A DNA stretch of 64,000 bases, from positions 112,899,194-112,963,193 of the forward strand of contig NW_026555331.1 of the NCBI RefSeq assembly GCF_014898055.3, in the 5' to 3' direction. Shown in pieces: positions 36,693-47,793 of the stretch (its first letter is position 1; each line of letters starts with the position of its first letter). Position numbers and translations under genes: made by a program. This DNA comes from Talpa occidentalis. Lineage: Eukaryota; Chordata; Mammalia; Eulipotyphla; Talpidae. The notes below the pieces were generated by a model, which had not been told where the DNA came from, searched no databases, and was given only the letters and a program-made list of their open reading frames with translations.

Positions 36693-37802
36693 GTAAGGAA
36701 AATCAATTCTGATTCTCTTCTGTAAGAATTTTCATGCCTGTTTCCCAACAAAAAATTGATGAAGTGAGACTGCCATTGTAAAAATATATTAACGTTGTGA
36801 TGTACTTAGAAAATTACAAGCTGTTATAGGATAATGTGTTATATTCAAAACATCTATGGAATCAGTGATTGAGAAACTGTAACTGTTAATTGTATATTAC
36901 ATAGCTGATGCTGAAAGATTTTAGCAATATCTATCCAAATGTTACAATAACCACGGTCTTACATGCTTAATGAAGAGGTCTTGTTCCAAGATATTTGCAA
37001 AAGTACCTTTTGATTTATGAATTAATTTTTCTTTAAGTGTCTTTTTTTAAAGTGATTTGTTAAAAATTTTTATTTTTTAAAAATATTTGTTTATTTATTT
37101 ATTTTTGGTGGGACCCTCGCTGTTGGCTGGGGAGCGAACCAGTGCTGCAGAGGCCACGGGCAGCCTCGCAGCCCAGAGCTAAACCACTGCGCCACCAGGG
37201 GAGGCCCTATATTTTTTTTTATTTTTTTAAAGATTTATTTATTTATTTATACAAGCACTGGGTACAGTCAGAAGCATGGGAGGGTGAGAGAATTCACCAG
37301 GGCCAGAGTGGGGAGCAGAACAGGCAGACTGATGAAATACACTGCTGAGGGGAGCAGCGGGCATGGCAAGAGAGGTCTGTCGTGCCATGTGGGACCCTTG
37401 CTGGTGGCCGGGGATTGAACTGGCACTGCAGAGGCTGTGGGCAGCTTCGCAGCGCAGCGCTCAACTGTTGCGCCACCACGGGGGGCCTGTTAAAAATTTT
37501 TAGATCACATTTTGCCTTAGTCTTTCATGTTGAAATTTTCCAGTAGGAGTGTTTTCTTGCTTTAGGATGAGCAATACCATTTACGCCGGGAGATTCAGGA
37601 ATCTTTCCAATGTTGTGCAGACTCCATGTTAGAATGAAAGGTATGGTTTTGCAGAGATTGAATGAGGAAGGAGCTGGGGGAGCAATAGATTAGGGGAAGA
37701 GAAGAACATGATTTTTGACTTAATGAAAAAAAGTGACTAAATTTTGTTTAAGATTGTGTTTAGAGTATACTATAAATACCATCATTTAACTCTGTCAAAT
37801 AG
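36693..37802 (+). other. ELAPOR2 intron between exons J and K
   Basis: Dominated by an antisense dimeric SINE at 37073-37488 with one TSD pair. The rest is unassigned. Confidence 0.75.
37059..37502 (-). mobile_element. Dimeric SINE (full plus internally deleted unit), one TSD pair
   Basis: Reading the minus strand, a full-length class A unit (37488 to about 37219) ends in an A/T-rich tail. A second head (37206) follows, whose body jumps from the GAGGGTCCCACC region straight to its AATAAATAAATA tail near 37105. A single perfect 14-bp duplication GTTAAAAATTTTTA at 37059-37072 and 37489-37502 flanks the pair. That indicates one insertion event. Confidence 0.85.
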
Positions 37803-37905
37803 GCCACCAACATCTATGACTGGAGCCATGGGTTCTGAACTGGGAAGAATAACATTTGTCTTTGAGACCCTCTGTTCTGCAGACTGTGTTCTATACTTCA
37901 TGGTG
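37803..37905 (+). CDS. ELAPOR2: ELAPOR2 exon K
   Basis: The acceptor is tcaaatag and the donor is gtaagt; length 103 nt, phase 2 to phase 0. It encodes PPTSMTGAMGSELGRITFVF, then ETLCSADCVLYFMV, with a closely spaced cysteine pair. Confidence 0.95.
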
Positions 37906-39710
37906 GTAAGTGAAAGAATGGTTTTCAAAGGCAGATTTTTAATCTTAGCATTATCTTTTAAGTATGAATTTATTATGCCAGTTGGGATAAAAATCTGATT
38001 TTTTCTTCCCATTTTAAGGTATTCCAAAAGCAGTAAAAATGTCTAGAGAAGTCACTAAGAATTGTGTAATGAACTTCACAACAAAGCATTCATTTCTATG
38101 GAGAGGACAGAGTGAGGAGGCTCGGGTAACTGACAGAAGCCGCAGAATATTTATCTTGTAGAAGCCACAGAATATTAATCTTGTAGAAAATTTCTTCATA
38201 AAATATGCTGCCAACAGAATGAAAATTCTCCCCTAATTCAGCAAGTCAAACTATTAGTAGGGAAAAAACATGTATTGATAAGTGAGGTCAGAAAATAATG
38301 AAGGTATAGAGCACTGGGAAGAATGAAAATGCTTCCTTGTTTTCCCCATTTTTTCCTAAATGTCATATAAATTTCAGCTATTAGCTTGAAAAAAATGCAA
38401 CACAAAAATTATTAACACCTCATGTGGTGTTAGCAGGTATTGGCTAAGATATTAGTATTTACAGTTACGTAGCAACTTCATAGACATGCTTTGTTTTTGC
38501 TCTTTCCTTTTAGTATTAGTTAACACTAATAGTTTCCTCCATGCGTGATCTGTATTCATGTGTACAGACCATGAACTCATATTCATTTATTATAGAAATA
38601 AACACCCAGTAAGAAAGTGTTTAATAAAGCACTACCTAGATATTATGAGCTACTTTTGGGAAGTGGTCTGTATGGTGATTTGGTTGTTTGGTAATGAGGG
38701 GTTTTCTGTTAACATGTGGCAAACACATTTTGTTTTATTTTATTTATTTATTTATTTATTTTTTGCTGTGGCATGAATTCAAGATGTATCTCTTGATAGT
38801 ATGTTTGATTACTTTATAACATATTTGACTTCTATGTTTATGGTGAAGAAAAGAAAGAAAGAGACTTGTCTTGGGCTCATGCCACTATACTTACAACATC
38901 CCAGCTAACTAATGGAAGCCCATCCAGATTCCTACATTATCTATGAAGTCTTTTTCAGGGAGGTCTAATTAGGAAATTCAGGGATAGGCTTAGTTTTCCT
39001 TTCAAATACATTAGATGTTTGTTACATATTTTAATTGACTTATTTTTACTTTCTAACCATGCTAATAATTAGCATATTGGTGGGGATATCATGCATTATA
39101 TGATATATTAAACACCAATTTTAACTAAAGAAATAAGAAATAAACTATTACACATTTTATTCAACATATTGTAAAAAATATTCAAAAATATTACACTTTT
39201 TGAAGTTCAAGTGTAAGCAAAAGAGTATTTCATAAACATAGAATAACATTCTGGTTAGCTGGTACTTGTGTCAGCCTAGAAGCTGCAAGTGTAATCCAGG
39301 GGAAACTAATAATACTTATGCAAGAGCTGCTAATCAGAATTTCTCAAGGAAAAAGATAAAATTGGAAACCTTGCTATTCTGTGAGAATCCTCCAAGTTTA
39401 CTGTGATAAGTTTGAGAGATTGTTTCCCCTTCTAAATGTATTTCTTGCTTTCTTTCTCCCAGCCCCCACACAAACCTTTTAACTATTTTAAAAACTCTTT
39501 CAAGTTGTATTTACAGCATGGCTAACAGATTGTAATTTCTAAGCTAGTGAGTGCTTGAATGGAAATTTTGGGAATTCTAGTGTTTTGGGAGTTCCAGATA
39601 TATATTCACAAGCCCTATGTGGTTTACTGTAAATGCAAACACATATTTATAATATATACATGTGTATATTAATGCTGTTTGTGTTTTTTGTATTTTTTAT
39701 TTTATTTAAG
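37906..39710 (+). other. ELAPOR2 intron between exons K and L
   Basis: AT-rich, with a short (TTTA)n run near 38737-38762. I see no full mobile element. Confidence 0.65.
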
Positions 39711-39848
39711 GATATCAATAGAAAAAGTACCAATGTGGTGGAATCATGGGGTGGAACCAAGGAAAAGCAAGCTTACACCCATGTCATCTTTAAGAATGCA
39801 ACATTTACATTTACCTGGGCATTCCAGAGAACCAATCAAGGTCAAGAT
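39711..39848 (+). CDS. ELAPOR2: ELAPOR2 exon L
   Basis: The acceptor is tttatttaag and the donor is a consensus gtaagt. Length is 138 nt (46 codons), phase 0 at both ends. It encodes DINRKSTNVVESWGGTKEKQ and later FTWAFQRTNQGQD, with an NAT sequon. A young antisense SINE begins 25 bp after the donor. The reading frame stays open through the start of the intron into that SINE, stopping after 40235. Confidence 0.95.
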
Positions 39849-39895
39849 GTAAGTTCCCAACACTTTTCTTTCTTTCTTTTTTTTTTTTTTAAGAT

Positions 39896-39930
<35 letters not shown>

Positions 39931-41636
39931 TTATTTATTTTATTTTATTCTGGGTACAGTCAGAAGCGCAGGAGGGTGAGAGAATTCACCAGAGCCAGAG
40001 CGGAGAGCAGAACAGGCAGATCGACGAAATACACTGCTCAGGGGAGCAGAGGGCGCTACAGGAGAGGTCTGCGCATCATGCGGGACCCTCCCCGGTGGCC
40101 AGGGATGGAACCGGCGCTGCAGAGGCTGCAAGCAGCTTCGCAGCCCAGCGCTCAACCGCTGTGCCACCAGGGGAGGCCCCCCAACACTTTTCTTTCTGTA
40201 GAGATTTATATAAAGTGATTGTTCAGACCTCTTGGTGAAAAAGATTTGTTATAATTGATGTTGAATCAGTCTTTTAGTTATGGAGTATATTGGTATGAAA
40301 CAGTACATTTTCGAGTTAAAAAATGTGTGATGTGGAATGACATAATATGTCTGAGTTTCTGTGTACTCTGAACAAATATAGTTGCCAAACTTTTAAGAGC
40401 AAGGTCTAATTTTGTGGTTATAAGGTTTGTGTAAAGCTTACTCTTAAAGTTTTCTGAGACTATAGGAAGGCCAGTGACTGACTTTGATCTGACTTTTGTT
40501 TCAGAGCCATTAACTGGTGTTGCTTTGTTATTTCACTATAGTAATATCTCCTTTTATAGCTTGGAGAGTATGTATGTATTCGTGATTGGGTTATCACGCA
40601 GAATTATTTACTCTCTCTAACTTTCCTTGCTAGAATACAACTTAATCCTCCTCTAAGTAAATTTCATTGTATGTTTCAATAGTAGAAGGACTGTTATTTT
40701 TGTGGATCTCCATAAATGTGACCTTCCCAAGGTGAGAACAAGGTAAATCACTTGTTCAGAAGCTGCCTTAAAGCTATGGTGGCAAATGGAACATTTCTTT
40801 TTCTGTTCAGATTTTCAGTGGGGGACCATTCTCCAGATTTTACTTGACTCTGTTGTTCTTTATACTTGTTCAGATTACTGACATGTGCAGCTTGGACATA
40901 TAATGGAATCCTACTTCTTCCTTGACTGCCTTTGTTTTTTTCCGAGACAAAAAGCTTTGTTTAAGCAGTTTAGGCCACGTGCCTTTCTGTACTGATAGAG
41001 TGGTGCCTACTACTTGGTTACAACTAGACTTCACTTAACTATGTCACAATAAGGGCAAGTATAGTAAGACCCCATGTTTTGTTCTCTACTTTATAACCTC
41101 TCAGTAGAAATCAGAGTATGTTGGCTAGGGAAGGTACTAGAGTGGGAAAGGAAGGCATGGGGAAGTGGTGTAACCATCAATATTGCACATTGTTCGGGTA
41201 AGGACCAATTCCAAGTCTTCTAAGACTTTCTAAGCCATAGTCCAAGTTTTCCAGCCTGCCACACTGTCAGCATCTTATTGTATCATTAGACTTAAGCTTT
41301 GTTTAGTTCTTTTCTTTTTTACTTTTTTTGGAATAAACAATGAGAGATAAGTTGCTCCTTTATTAAATGAACTAGTTCTTCTAAATGCAAGTCTTATTAT
41401 GTGCTCAAGTTTGTAGCAATTATGGCATATCTCAGGGTGATTGCAGCAAAACTCCCAGAGCTCCATTATTGTGGAAATCGGCTTGTAGTGATAAAAGAAC
41501 TATCAAAAAGCAGGGGTACTAATCCTTCCTCAGTGACAAATAACTAGACTGCTTATTTTGGTGATAGCAACATAAACAATCTGGTTGTCAACCTAAATAC
41601 TAAGGCAGAAGTCATTACTTTCTGCTCTCTTTTTAG
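39849..41636 (+). other. ELAPOR2 intron between exons L and M
   Basis: A young antisense SINE occupies the first 350 bp. The rest is AT-rich sequence without recognisable features. Confidence 0.7.
39856..40197 (-). mobile_element. tRNA-derived SINE, class A, antisense, beside exon L donor
   Basis: Full-length copy with an extended (TTTA)n tail. An 18-bp perfect duplication CCCAACACTTTTCTTTCT lies at 39856-39873 and 40180-40197. The left TSD copy starts 7 bp after the exon L boundary. Perfect duplications suggest a recent insertion. Confidence 0.95.
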
Positions 41637-41900
41637 AATAGACGGTTCATCAATGACATGGTGAAGATTTATTCTATTACTGCTACTAATGCAATTGATG
41701 GGGTGGCGTCCTCATGCCGTGCCTGTGCCCTCGGTTCTGAACAGTCGGGCTCATCGTGTGTCCCCTGCCCCCCAGGCCACTACATTGAGAAAGAAACCAA
41801 CCAGTGCAAGGAGTGTCCACCTGACACCTACCTGTCCATACATCAGGTCTATGGCAAGGAGGCTTGTGTTCCCTGTGGGCCTGCGAGTAGAAGCACTCAG
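41637..41900 (+). CDS. ELAPOR2: ELAPOR2 exon M, cysteine-rich module
   Basis: The acceptor is ttttttag and the donor is gtaagt. Length is 264 nt (88 codons), phase 0 at both ends; it is the largest exon seen. It encodes NRRFINDMVKIYSITATNA, then a cysteine-rich run CRACALGSEQSGSSCVPCPP and CKECPPDTYLS, ending CVPCGPASRSTQ. That last peptide differs at several positions from the human one as I recall it. Confidence 0.95.
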
Positions 41901-42582
41901 GTAAGTACATCAGTTACCACCAGGAGAACATTGTATTAGAGGAAGGCAAAGATTACCCTACTGTTTCTCTAGGAGCTATGGAAGTTGATACGAAGTTGAT
42001 GTTTTTATTTGCTAATGACTTGTATTTCCCTTTGATTTTTCTCCTCTTAAAAATTTTTAGCAATTAATATGTACCATCAAAGTGCTAGTTCCTGTGACAT
42101 AAAATTTTAGGAAAAGTACCCTATAATACTTTCTAAAAGCAGTAAAACTTATTTCTTGTGTATTGCATTAATGTGGAGCAAATAAACTACTCTGTGGTTT
42201 GATTGTAGGAGTAAAGGGAGAGCAGCAGTATCTTAAGACATTTTAAGGGGAAAGGTTAATGCTATATTGTGGATGAGGGAGAATGTAGTTTTATTGAACT
42301 TTAAACTGGCATAATAAAATTTGGGCTATTTATTAAAATAACTTTTTATAAGAAGGTAACATGAGAATAACTTTACTCTTAAAAAAATTCTTAGTCTTAA
42401 CTGTAGCTGGAAAAATTTAGTTGGCATTAGAAATTCTCTGTAGTAGCATGGTAAAATACATTATTCCTGAGACAGTATTACTTAATTTCTAGATTACTTT
42501 TGAAACACATTTTTCACAGAAGGTAATACTTTTTGTTCTGTAATCTTTTTTTTTTTTAACATTTCTTTATCTTTAATCAAAG
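41901..42582 (+). other. ELAPOR2 intron between exons M and N
   Basis: 682 bp of AT-rich sequence with a T-run near 42546. Nothing else is seen. Confidence 0.7.
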
Positions 42583-42756
42583 GACCACTCAGTTTGCTAT
42601 AGCGACTGCTTTTTCTACCATGAAAAAGAAAATCAAAGTTTGCACTATGACTTCAGCAACCTCAGCAGTGTGGGCTCGTTAATGAACGGCCCTAGCTTTA
42701 CCTCCAAAGGAACAAAATACTTCCACTTCTTCAATATCAGCTTATGTGGGCATGAG
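42583..42756 (+). CDS. ELAPOR2: ELAPOR2 exon N, start of MRH-like region
   Basis: The acceptor is aatcaaag (purine-rich near the AG, pyrimidine tract further upstream) and the donor is gtaagt. Length is 174 nt (58 codons), phase 0 at both ends. It encodes DHSVCYSDCFFYHEKENQS and FTSKGTKYFHFFNISLCGHE. NQS, NLS and NIS are glycosylation sequons. In the family this begins the mannose-6-phosphate-receptor-homology domain. Confidence 0.95.
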
Positions 42757-43312
42757 GTAAGTTCTGGATACCACAGCAAGATGGAGGTAGCATTTGGCTC
42801 TGAGTGACTTGATATTTTCAGTTGATGGCCCAATAAAATCGCCATGGAATATAACAAGAAGTATCAGAAACCAAACTTTGATACTTAAACCCTTTGTTGC
42901 CTCCTAGCATTTTGCCATCTTTCTACACCAAGGGCAACCTCTTCTGATTCTAATAAGAACTTTCCCAGTTAATTGAACTCCAAAGCTTGGAGCTGTGGTA
43001 TTATTGTTATGAGGATCTTTCATTTTTGTAAAAGTGGGTCAGACTTGTCAATCCCACCTGCTTTGTAGAAGGCAGTTATGGTTTGAGAAAGCTTTACTGT
43101 TGTTAATATTGTTAGTTTCATGTTTTAGAAAGCAGAAGTTGTTGGTCCAAAAATAAAATGCCCGTAATAAAGGACAGATGTCTATATCTGTACATTTCAC
43201 ATGTTATGACACTTGTCCTATTGTGCTTTCCCATGGGGCAATCCAACACACACCAGGCAAGTCTGGGATGAAAGGAGAAAAATCAATGTACAAATCAAGG
43301 TAATGGCTGCCA

Positions 43313-43710
43313 TTGTCAACCTTCCCATGTGTCTCTCACCCATGTCTCTTCCAAGTGTCTCTACATGTCTCAACTCCGCTTGTCTTCTTCCATGTCCTCC
43401 AAGTCCCTGTTGGGTCCAAAGCTGAGAAGCAAGCACCACTTCTTCACGTCTCCAGTGCTTCCTCCAAGTACTCTTCCAAGTCTTTTCCATGTCCTCTTCA
43501 GCTTCCCCTCATTGCTCATTCACCCTCATTAGGTGAAGCAGGGAAGATAGAACCCTCCCCTTTCTGGAGATTATACTGTAACATTTCCTCTCTCATTTTC
43601 TTTCATCATCTCTCCTCTTCCCTTTTGTTATCTTTGTCCCCGCTTTTTTATTCTCATTTCTTTCCCATTACCACTGTTTTCCTCGTTTATCTCTGTTGTT
43701 TTATATCATT
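43313..43710. repeat. Pyrimidine-rich, internally repetitive stretch
   Basis: Recurring CCATGT, TCTTCCAAGT and TCCAAGT words over about 200 bp, then general CT-rich sequence. It leaves long frames open on both strands by composition. It resembles a decayed minisatellite; no protein family is recognisable. Confidence 0.5.
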
Positions 43711-44419
43711 TCTTTGTTCTTGATGTTCCATTGCTTCTTTCACCTTCATTAATTCAATTTAAGCTTAGTGAAAATATATTGCATCTGTAATATAGCTACA
43801 AGGTTTGGTGTAGGGAGAAAATTTACAGGTTTGGATTGCTAGCTACTTTAAGAAAAATATTTATTTTTTATTTATGCCCATCTGTGCATGCTGTATACCT
43901 CAGGCTAATAAAATATTGTTCATTTATACATTTTTGTCAGAAATTATTCAGCCGTGGAATCACAGGATATTTAAGCATACTGTAAAGTCATAATTTTTAT
44001 AGGTTATATCCTCCAGTTACTCTGAAATGATTAAAATTGTAAACCCCTATATTTATTTCAACTTACTGTGGTGTTGAGCAGGTACATATTATTAAATCTA
44101 ACAGGAGGATGAGAAAGACACTTGATGTGACCAACCTTTTAGAATTTAGGTGTTGTCATAGGCACTTGCTGCAATATGGCTTTTATGCTTTCTCTTCCAG
44201 GCTTCATATAACCTTTCTGCCATAGGTGTATGAAGGAGAGAGAAGAGCATGTGTTTTTCCTTGGCATTTAAAACTTCACTAGCAGTTTTCTGGTATCTTT
44301 GTAGGCATTGTTAATGAATTGAAGGTTTCATAGGTGACTTTTCCCCCCTTAACTTTAGGTGGCTTTCATCCAGCACAAATGATGCTTATAGTAGGAAGAG
44401 CAGTTCAGCCTTGAATTAC

Positions 44420-44560
44420 TGTATTCATTATAACTTCAGGAACAACCAGCCCTGATTGAACATTGGAATTGCCTTTAGAATGTTTTAAAAATATCGGTAT
44501 ACCAATACTTTGACCTATACCAATATCATTTAAATCAGAATCTGTGTGGTAAAGAAAGAG
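44420..44560 (+). repeat. Possible MER5-type remnant
   Basis: GAATTGCCTTTAGAATGTTT and AAATCAGAATCTGTGTGG weakly resemble the MER5 family. Highly diverged. Confidence 0.3.
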
Positions 44561-44650
44561 CCACTGCTCACTAGAATCACTGACTAACTGGGATCCAATT
44601 TAGAGACTGACCTTCAATATAACTTTGCCTTTATGACTTTGTTTTCCTAG

Positions 44651-44840
44651 GGGAAGAAGATGGCTCTCTGTACCAACAATATAACAGACTTTACAGTAAA
44701 GGAAATGGTGTCAGGGTCAGATGATTACACAAATTTGGTAGGAGCATTTGTATGTCAGTCAACTATTATTCCTTCTGAAAGTAAAGGTTTCCGTGCAGCC
44801 TTATCATCACAATCTATCATTCTGGCAGACACATTTTTAG
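44651..44840 (+). CDS. ELAPOR2: ELAPOR2 exon O, MRH-like region
   Basis: The acceptor is ttttcctag and the donor is gtaagc; length 190 nt, phase 0 to phase 1. It encodes GKKMALCTNNITDFTVKEMV, then VGAFVCQSTIIPSESKGFRA and SIILADTFLG. Its cysteines continue the MRH pattern. Confidence 0.95.
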
Positions 44841-44997
44841 GTAAGCTTCATTTGGCCTATACATGCATGTGTGCATTTATTCTAAAATTATGCTATACTG
44901 ATATCTTTTCGTTGCCCTGGTGTTTACAATAGATGATTAAGACCTGCAGGTAATTCTGAACCATAACTTCATAAAATGGTTAAAAAGCCTCTACAAG

Positions 44998-45289
44998 AAA
45001 GGTCTATTTTGGCCCTCTCTGCTGGTGCAGGGGTTAAAAACACAGCACTATCAAGCTATCACCAGTTGCTGCAACATTGAGTTTGATCCCCGGCCAGCAA
45101 GCTAACCCACATGGCACAACAGACCTCTCCTGTCTCGCCCGCTGCTCCCCTCAGCAGTGCATTTCAGTAGATATGCCTGTTCTGCTCCCCACTCTGTCTC
45201 TGGTGAGTCCCCTCAACCCTTGTATCTCCGGCCTATACCCTGGTTCTTGTATGCATAAATAAATAAATCTTTCTAAGAAAAGGTCTATT
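44998..45289 (+). mobile_element. tRNA-derived SINE, class B, 11-bp TSD
   Basis: Diverged head, B box TTTGATCCC, body CCACATGGCACAACAG, tail TGCATAAATAAATAAATC. It is flanked by AAAGGTCTATT at 44998-45008 and 45279-45289. Confidence 0.92.
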
Positions 45290-45727
45290 AGTCAATATCA
45301 GTGATTGCAAGAAGCTTCTGATTTTTTGGGTTAACTCATATGTGATATGATTTCTGAGAATCAGCTAATAAATTTTCTGGGAATTTAAGAAGCAAAACAA
45401 TTCTTAAACCAAAAGTAAAAACAAAATATGAGCAGTAACCAAACACAATATAAACCTAAATCATGATATCTGCCACCACTTTTGATTATTTTTCTCATTC
45501 CAGAAGTGAACTGGTAACAAGTAGCAAAAGAGAAAGTGTTGAACTTTATTCCCCATCTGCTCTTTCTCTCTGTGGTCTAGAAGATATAGGAAAGTTTTAA
45601 GAATTCAGATCCCTAATTAGTGATTCTTAAGGACCACGTTTATTAGGACATCTGGGGTAGGGATTAGAAATCTAACAAAGCATCTAACAATCTAACAATT
45701 TAGCAAGCTTCTGAGGTCATTCTCGTG

Positions 45728-46270
45728 TGAAGCCAGATTTTTTTTTAAGTTAGAATTATTTATTTTTTATTTTTATAATTTATTTTATATAATTCTTACA
45801 TCATTTTTCATTTTTTTAAAGATTTATTTATGCATACAAGAGCTGGGGTACAGGCCAGAGATGCGGGGGTTGAGAGGATTCACAGAGACAGAGTGGGAAC
45901 AGAACAGGCACACTGACTGAAATACTCTGCTGAGGGGAGCAGCGGGCAAGACAGGAGAGGTCTGCTGCACCATGTGGGTTGCTCCCTGGCAGGCTGGGGA
46001 TCGAACTTGTGCTGCAGAGGCTGCAATTGCTTCATAGTGCAGTGCTTAACTCCTTGCGCCACAAGGGAGGCTCATCATTTTTCATTTTTGCACAATGTAT
46101 GCATTTTCATTTTGGCTATATTCCCCATATAATTCCCACCCCCCCCTTATTTTGACCCTAATCCCTCCTCTCCTTCCCCTGCTCTCCACCCCCATAGTGT
46201 GTCTCTGGTTTATAGTTGCTTGTTGATTTTGATTTTGAGTGCAGTGCTGTGAAGCCATGAAGCCAGATTT
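45728..46270 (-). mobile_element. 5'-truncated L1 3' end, antisense, split by a SINE
   Basis: The segment 46090-46257 matches the 3' UTR of the young L1 at 58331-58470, including the C-rich tract and TTGATTTTGATTTT. A 13-bp duplication TGAAGCCAGATTT at 45728-45740 and 46258-46270 brackets the whole insertion. A T-rich tail lies at 45741-45798. Confidence 0.88.
45799..46089 (-). mobile_element. tRNA-derived SINE, class B, nested in L1, 17-bp TSD
   Basis: Full-length class B copy. Perfect repeats CATCATTTTTCATTTTT lie at 45799-45815 and 46073-46089, inside the tail of the surrounding L1. It is therefore younger than that L1 insertion. Confidence 0.94.
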
Positions 46271-46917
46271 GAGAACCATTGTCAGAGGTTCCAGAGGAAT
46301 GCAGTTTTAATTTTCAGCACCAAGGCCAGTGCTGAGCTTGTGCTCTGCATAAGATAACGTTGCTGTTATACTTGTACTTTGCATATGCCATCATTTTGCC
46401 TACAAGAATAGAGAAAAATGGCTCATTTTTAGATTACTTTTAGATTAGGCATAATTTGGAGTTACTTTCTAGAAATTACTAGGACACAAAAACTTTTGTT
46501 TCCTCAAATATATCCTTGTTGAATGTTAGTGAAAAGTTGTATTCACAGAGTAGCTCAGCTCATTTGACAGAACTTGAGAATTTTAATAATAAATTGCTCA
46601 AATGTTAGAACTGAAAAGATTTTAGGGATCATCTAAATTATTTTGTGAACTTTACTGATTCAGCACATAGGACCCAGGGAAGTAAAGTGACTTAAGTAAA
46701 ATTGCAAAGCTAGGGAGCAGAATCTTCTACTTTTTATTGTGGAGACTTTGAAAAGTTTCTTATTCTTACCATGAATGCATTAATTTAATTCAATCCAATA
46801 TTTTTTTTTGTAAAATGACAGCATTACAGTAAAGCTACTTTCTGTTCAGATATGCAGAGACCAAATAGACCTAATTTTCCCACATTGCTTAGTAGTCTAT
46901 TTTTTATTGTTCTCTAG

Positions 46918-47014
46918 GAGTAACCATTCAGAACACATTGCAAAATATTAATATTAAAGAAGACATGTTCCCAGTTTCACCCAGCCAAATACCAGATGTG
47001 CATTTCTTTTACAA
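46918..47014 (+). CDS. ELAPOR2: ELAPOR2 exon P, MRH-like region
   Basis: The acceptor is ttctctag and the donor is gtaagt; length 97 nt, phase 1 to phase 2. It encodes VTIQNTLQNINIKEDMFP and SQIPDVHFFYK. Its first half appears less conserved than the flanking exons when compared from memory. Confidence 0.93.
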
Positions 47015-47691
47015 GTAAGTGTAGATGCTATTTACCTAGATTGGTTTTTAGTCAAAAGGCTGTCACTTCTGTATGCCTTGAACAACAGCTTCTATTTACC
47101 CAATAATTAATAATTGGTTCTTAAATGAGAAACTTAGTGAAAAGCAGGAAACAGAAAATTTTGAAAACCTTATTTAATTTCTCTCACATACATCGTCTGT
47201 TAAATTTGGCCTTAAGGAGACTGTACTTCATTTTCTAGGTAGTTATTACACACATCAAATCATCAGTCTAAGTAGATATGACCTCTATTCCCTTTTTAAA
47301 AATTACATTTTTTGTGCTTTCCAATACAATCAGTATTTATCATAGGAAATGTAAAGTGTGTAGTCATGAAGTATCTCCAAGTAGCAAAAAAACCATGATT
47401 GAGGGAGAAGCCAGAGCCATAATAAAATAAATCTTAATTACAATTTTTGTTATGATTATAGTGACTTCACTAACCACCTTGATGATAGCTTATCACTTTA
47501 CCTTTGGAAGTAGTAAAATTTTCCTAGGGAGTAAAAGTCAGTGGACTCAATTTATATTAAAATTCTAAATCAGAGAACTTTGATACAGTTTTCATTTCTT
47601 CATGCAGCTTGGGTGCAATTATACATGGGATATTTTTGTCTTTGTAATCTTTGTCATATCTTTTAGTGAAATGTCATTTCCCTTTCAATAG
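47015..47691 (+). other. ELAPOR2 intron between exons P and Q
   Basis: 677 bp, AT-rich. No repeat or regulatory element was recognised. Confidence 0.7.
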
Positions 47692-47793
47692 ATCTTCTAC
47701 GACCACAACATCTTGCATTAATGGCCGATCAACTGCTGTGAAAATGAGGTGTAATCCTACTAAACCAGGAGCAGGACTGATTTCAGTCCCCAG
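47692..47793 (+). CDS. ELAPOR2: ELAPOR2 exon Q, MRH-like region
   Basis: The acceptor is tttcaatag. The donor gtattt is weak although preceded by CAG. Length is 102 nt, phase 2 at both ends. It encodes SSTTTTSCINGRSTAVKMRC and GAGLISVPS across the junction. An 8.3 kb intron follows. Confidence 0.93.

Larger units (their letters stand above)
42757..44650 (+). other. ELAPOR2 intron between exons N and O
   Basis: It contains a pyrimidine-rich, internally repetitive stretch (43313-43710) and a possible MER5-type remnant (44420-44560). Confidence 0.6.
44841..46917 (+). other. ELAPOR2 intron between exons O and P
   Basis: It holds a sense-oriented older SINE, then an antisense 5'-truncated L1 that has itself been split by an older-class SINE. 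All three are delimited by TSDs. Confidence 0.8.

Noticed and set aside
39633..40238. Open frame of 201 codons on the plus strand
   Set aside because: It is ELAPOR2 exon L plus intron and antisense SINE. It is not a separate gene.
43313..43723. Open frame of 136 codons in a CT-rich region, with an overlapping opposite frame
   Set aside because: Low-complexity pyrimidine-rich sequence lacks stops by composition. There are no splice signals, family motifs or conserved cysteines.
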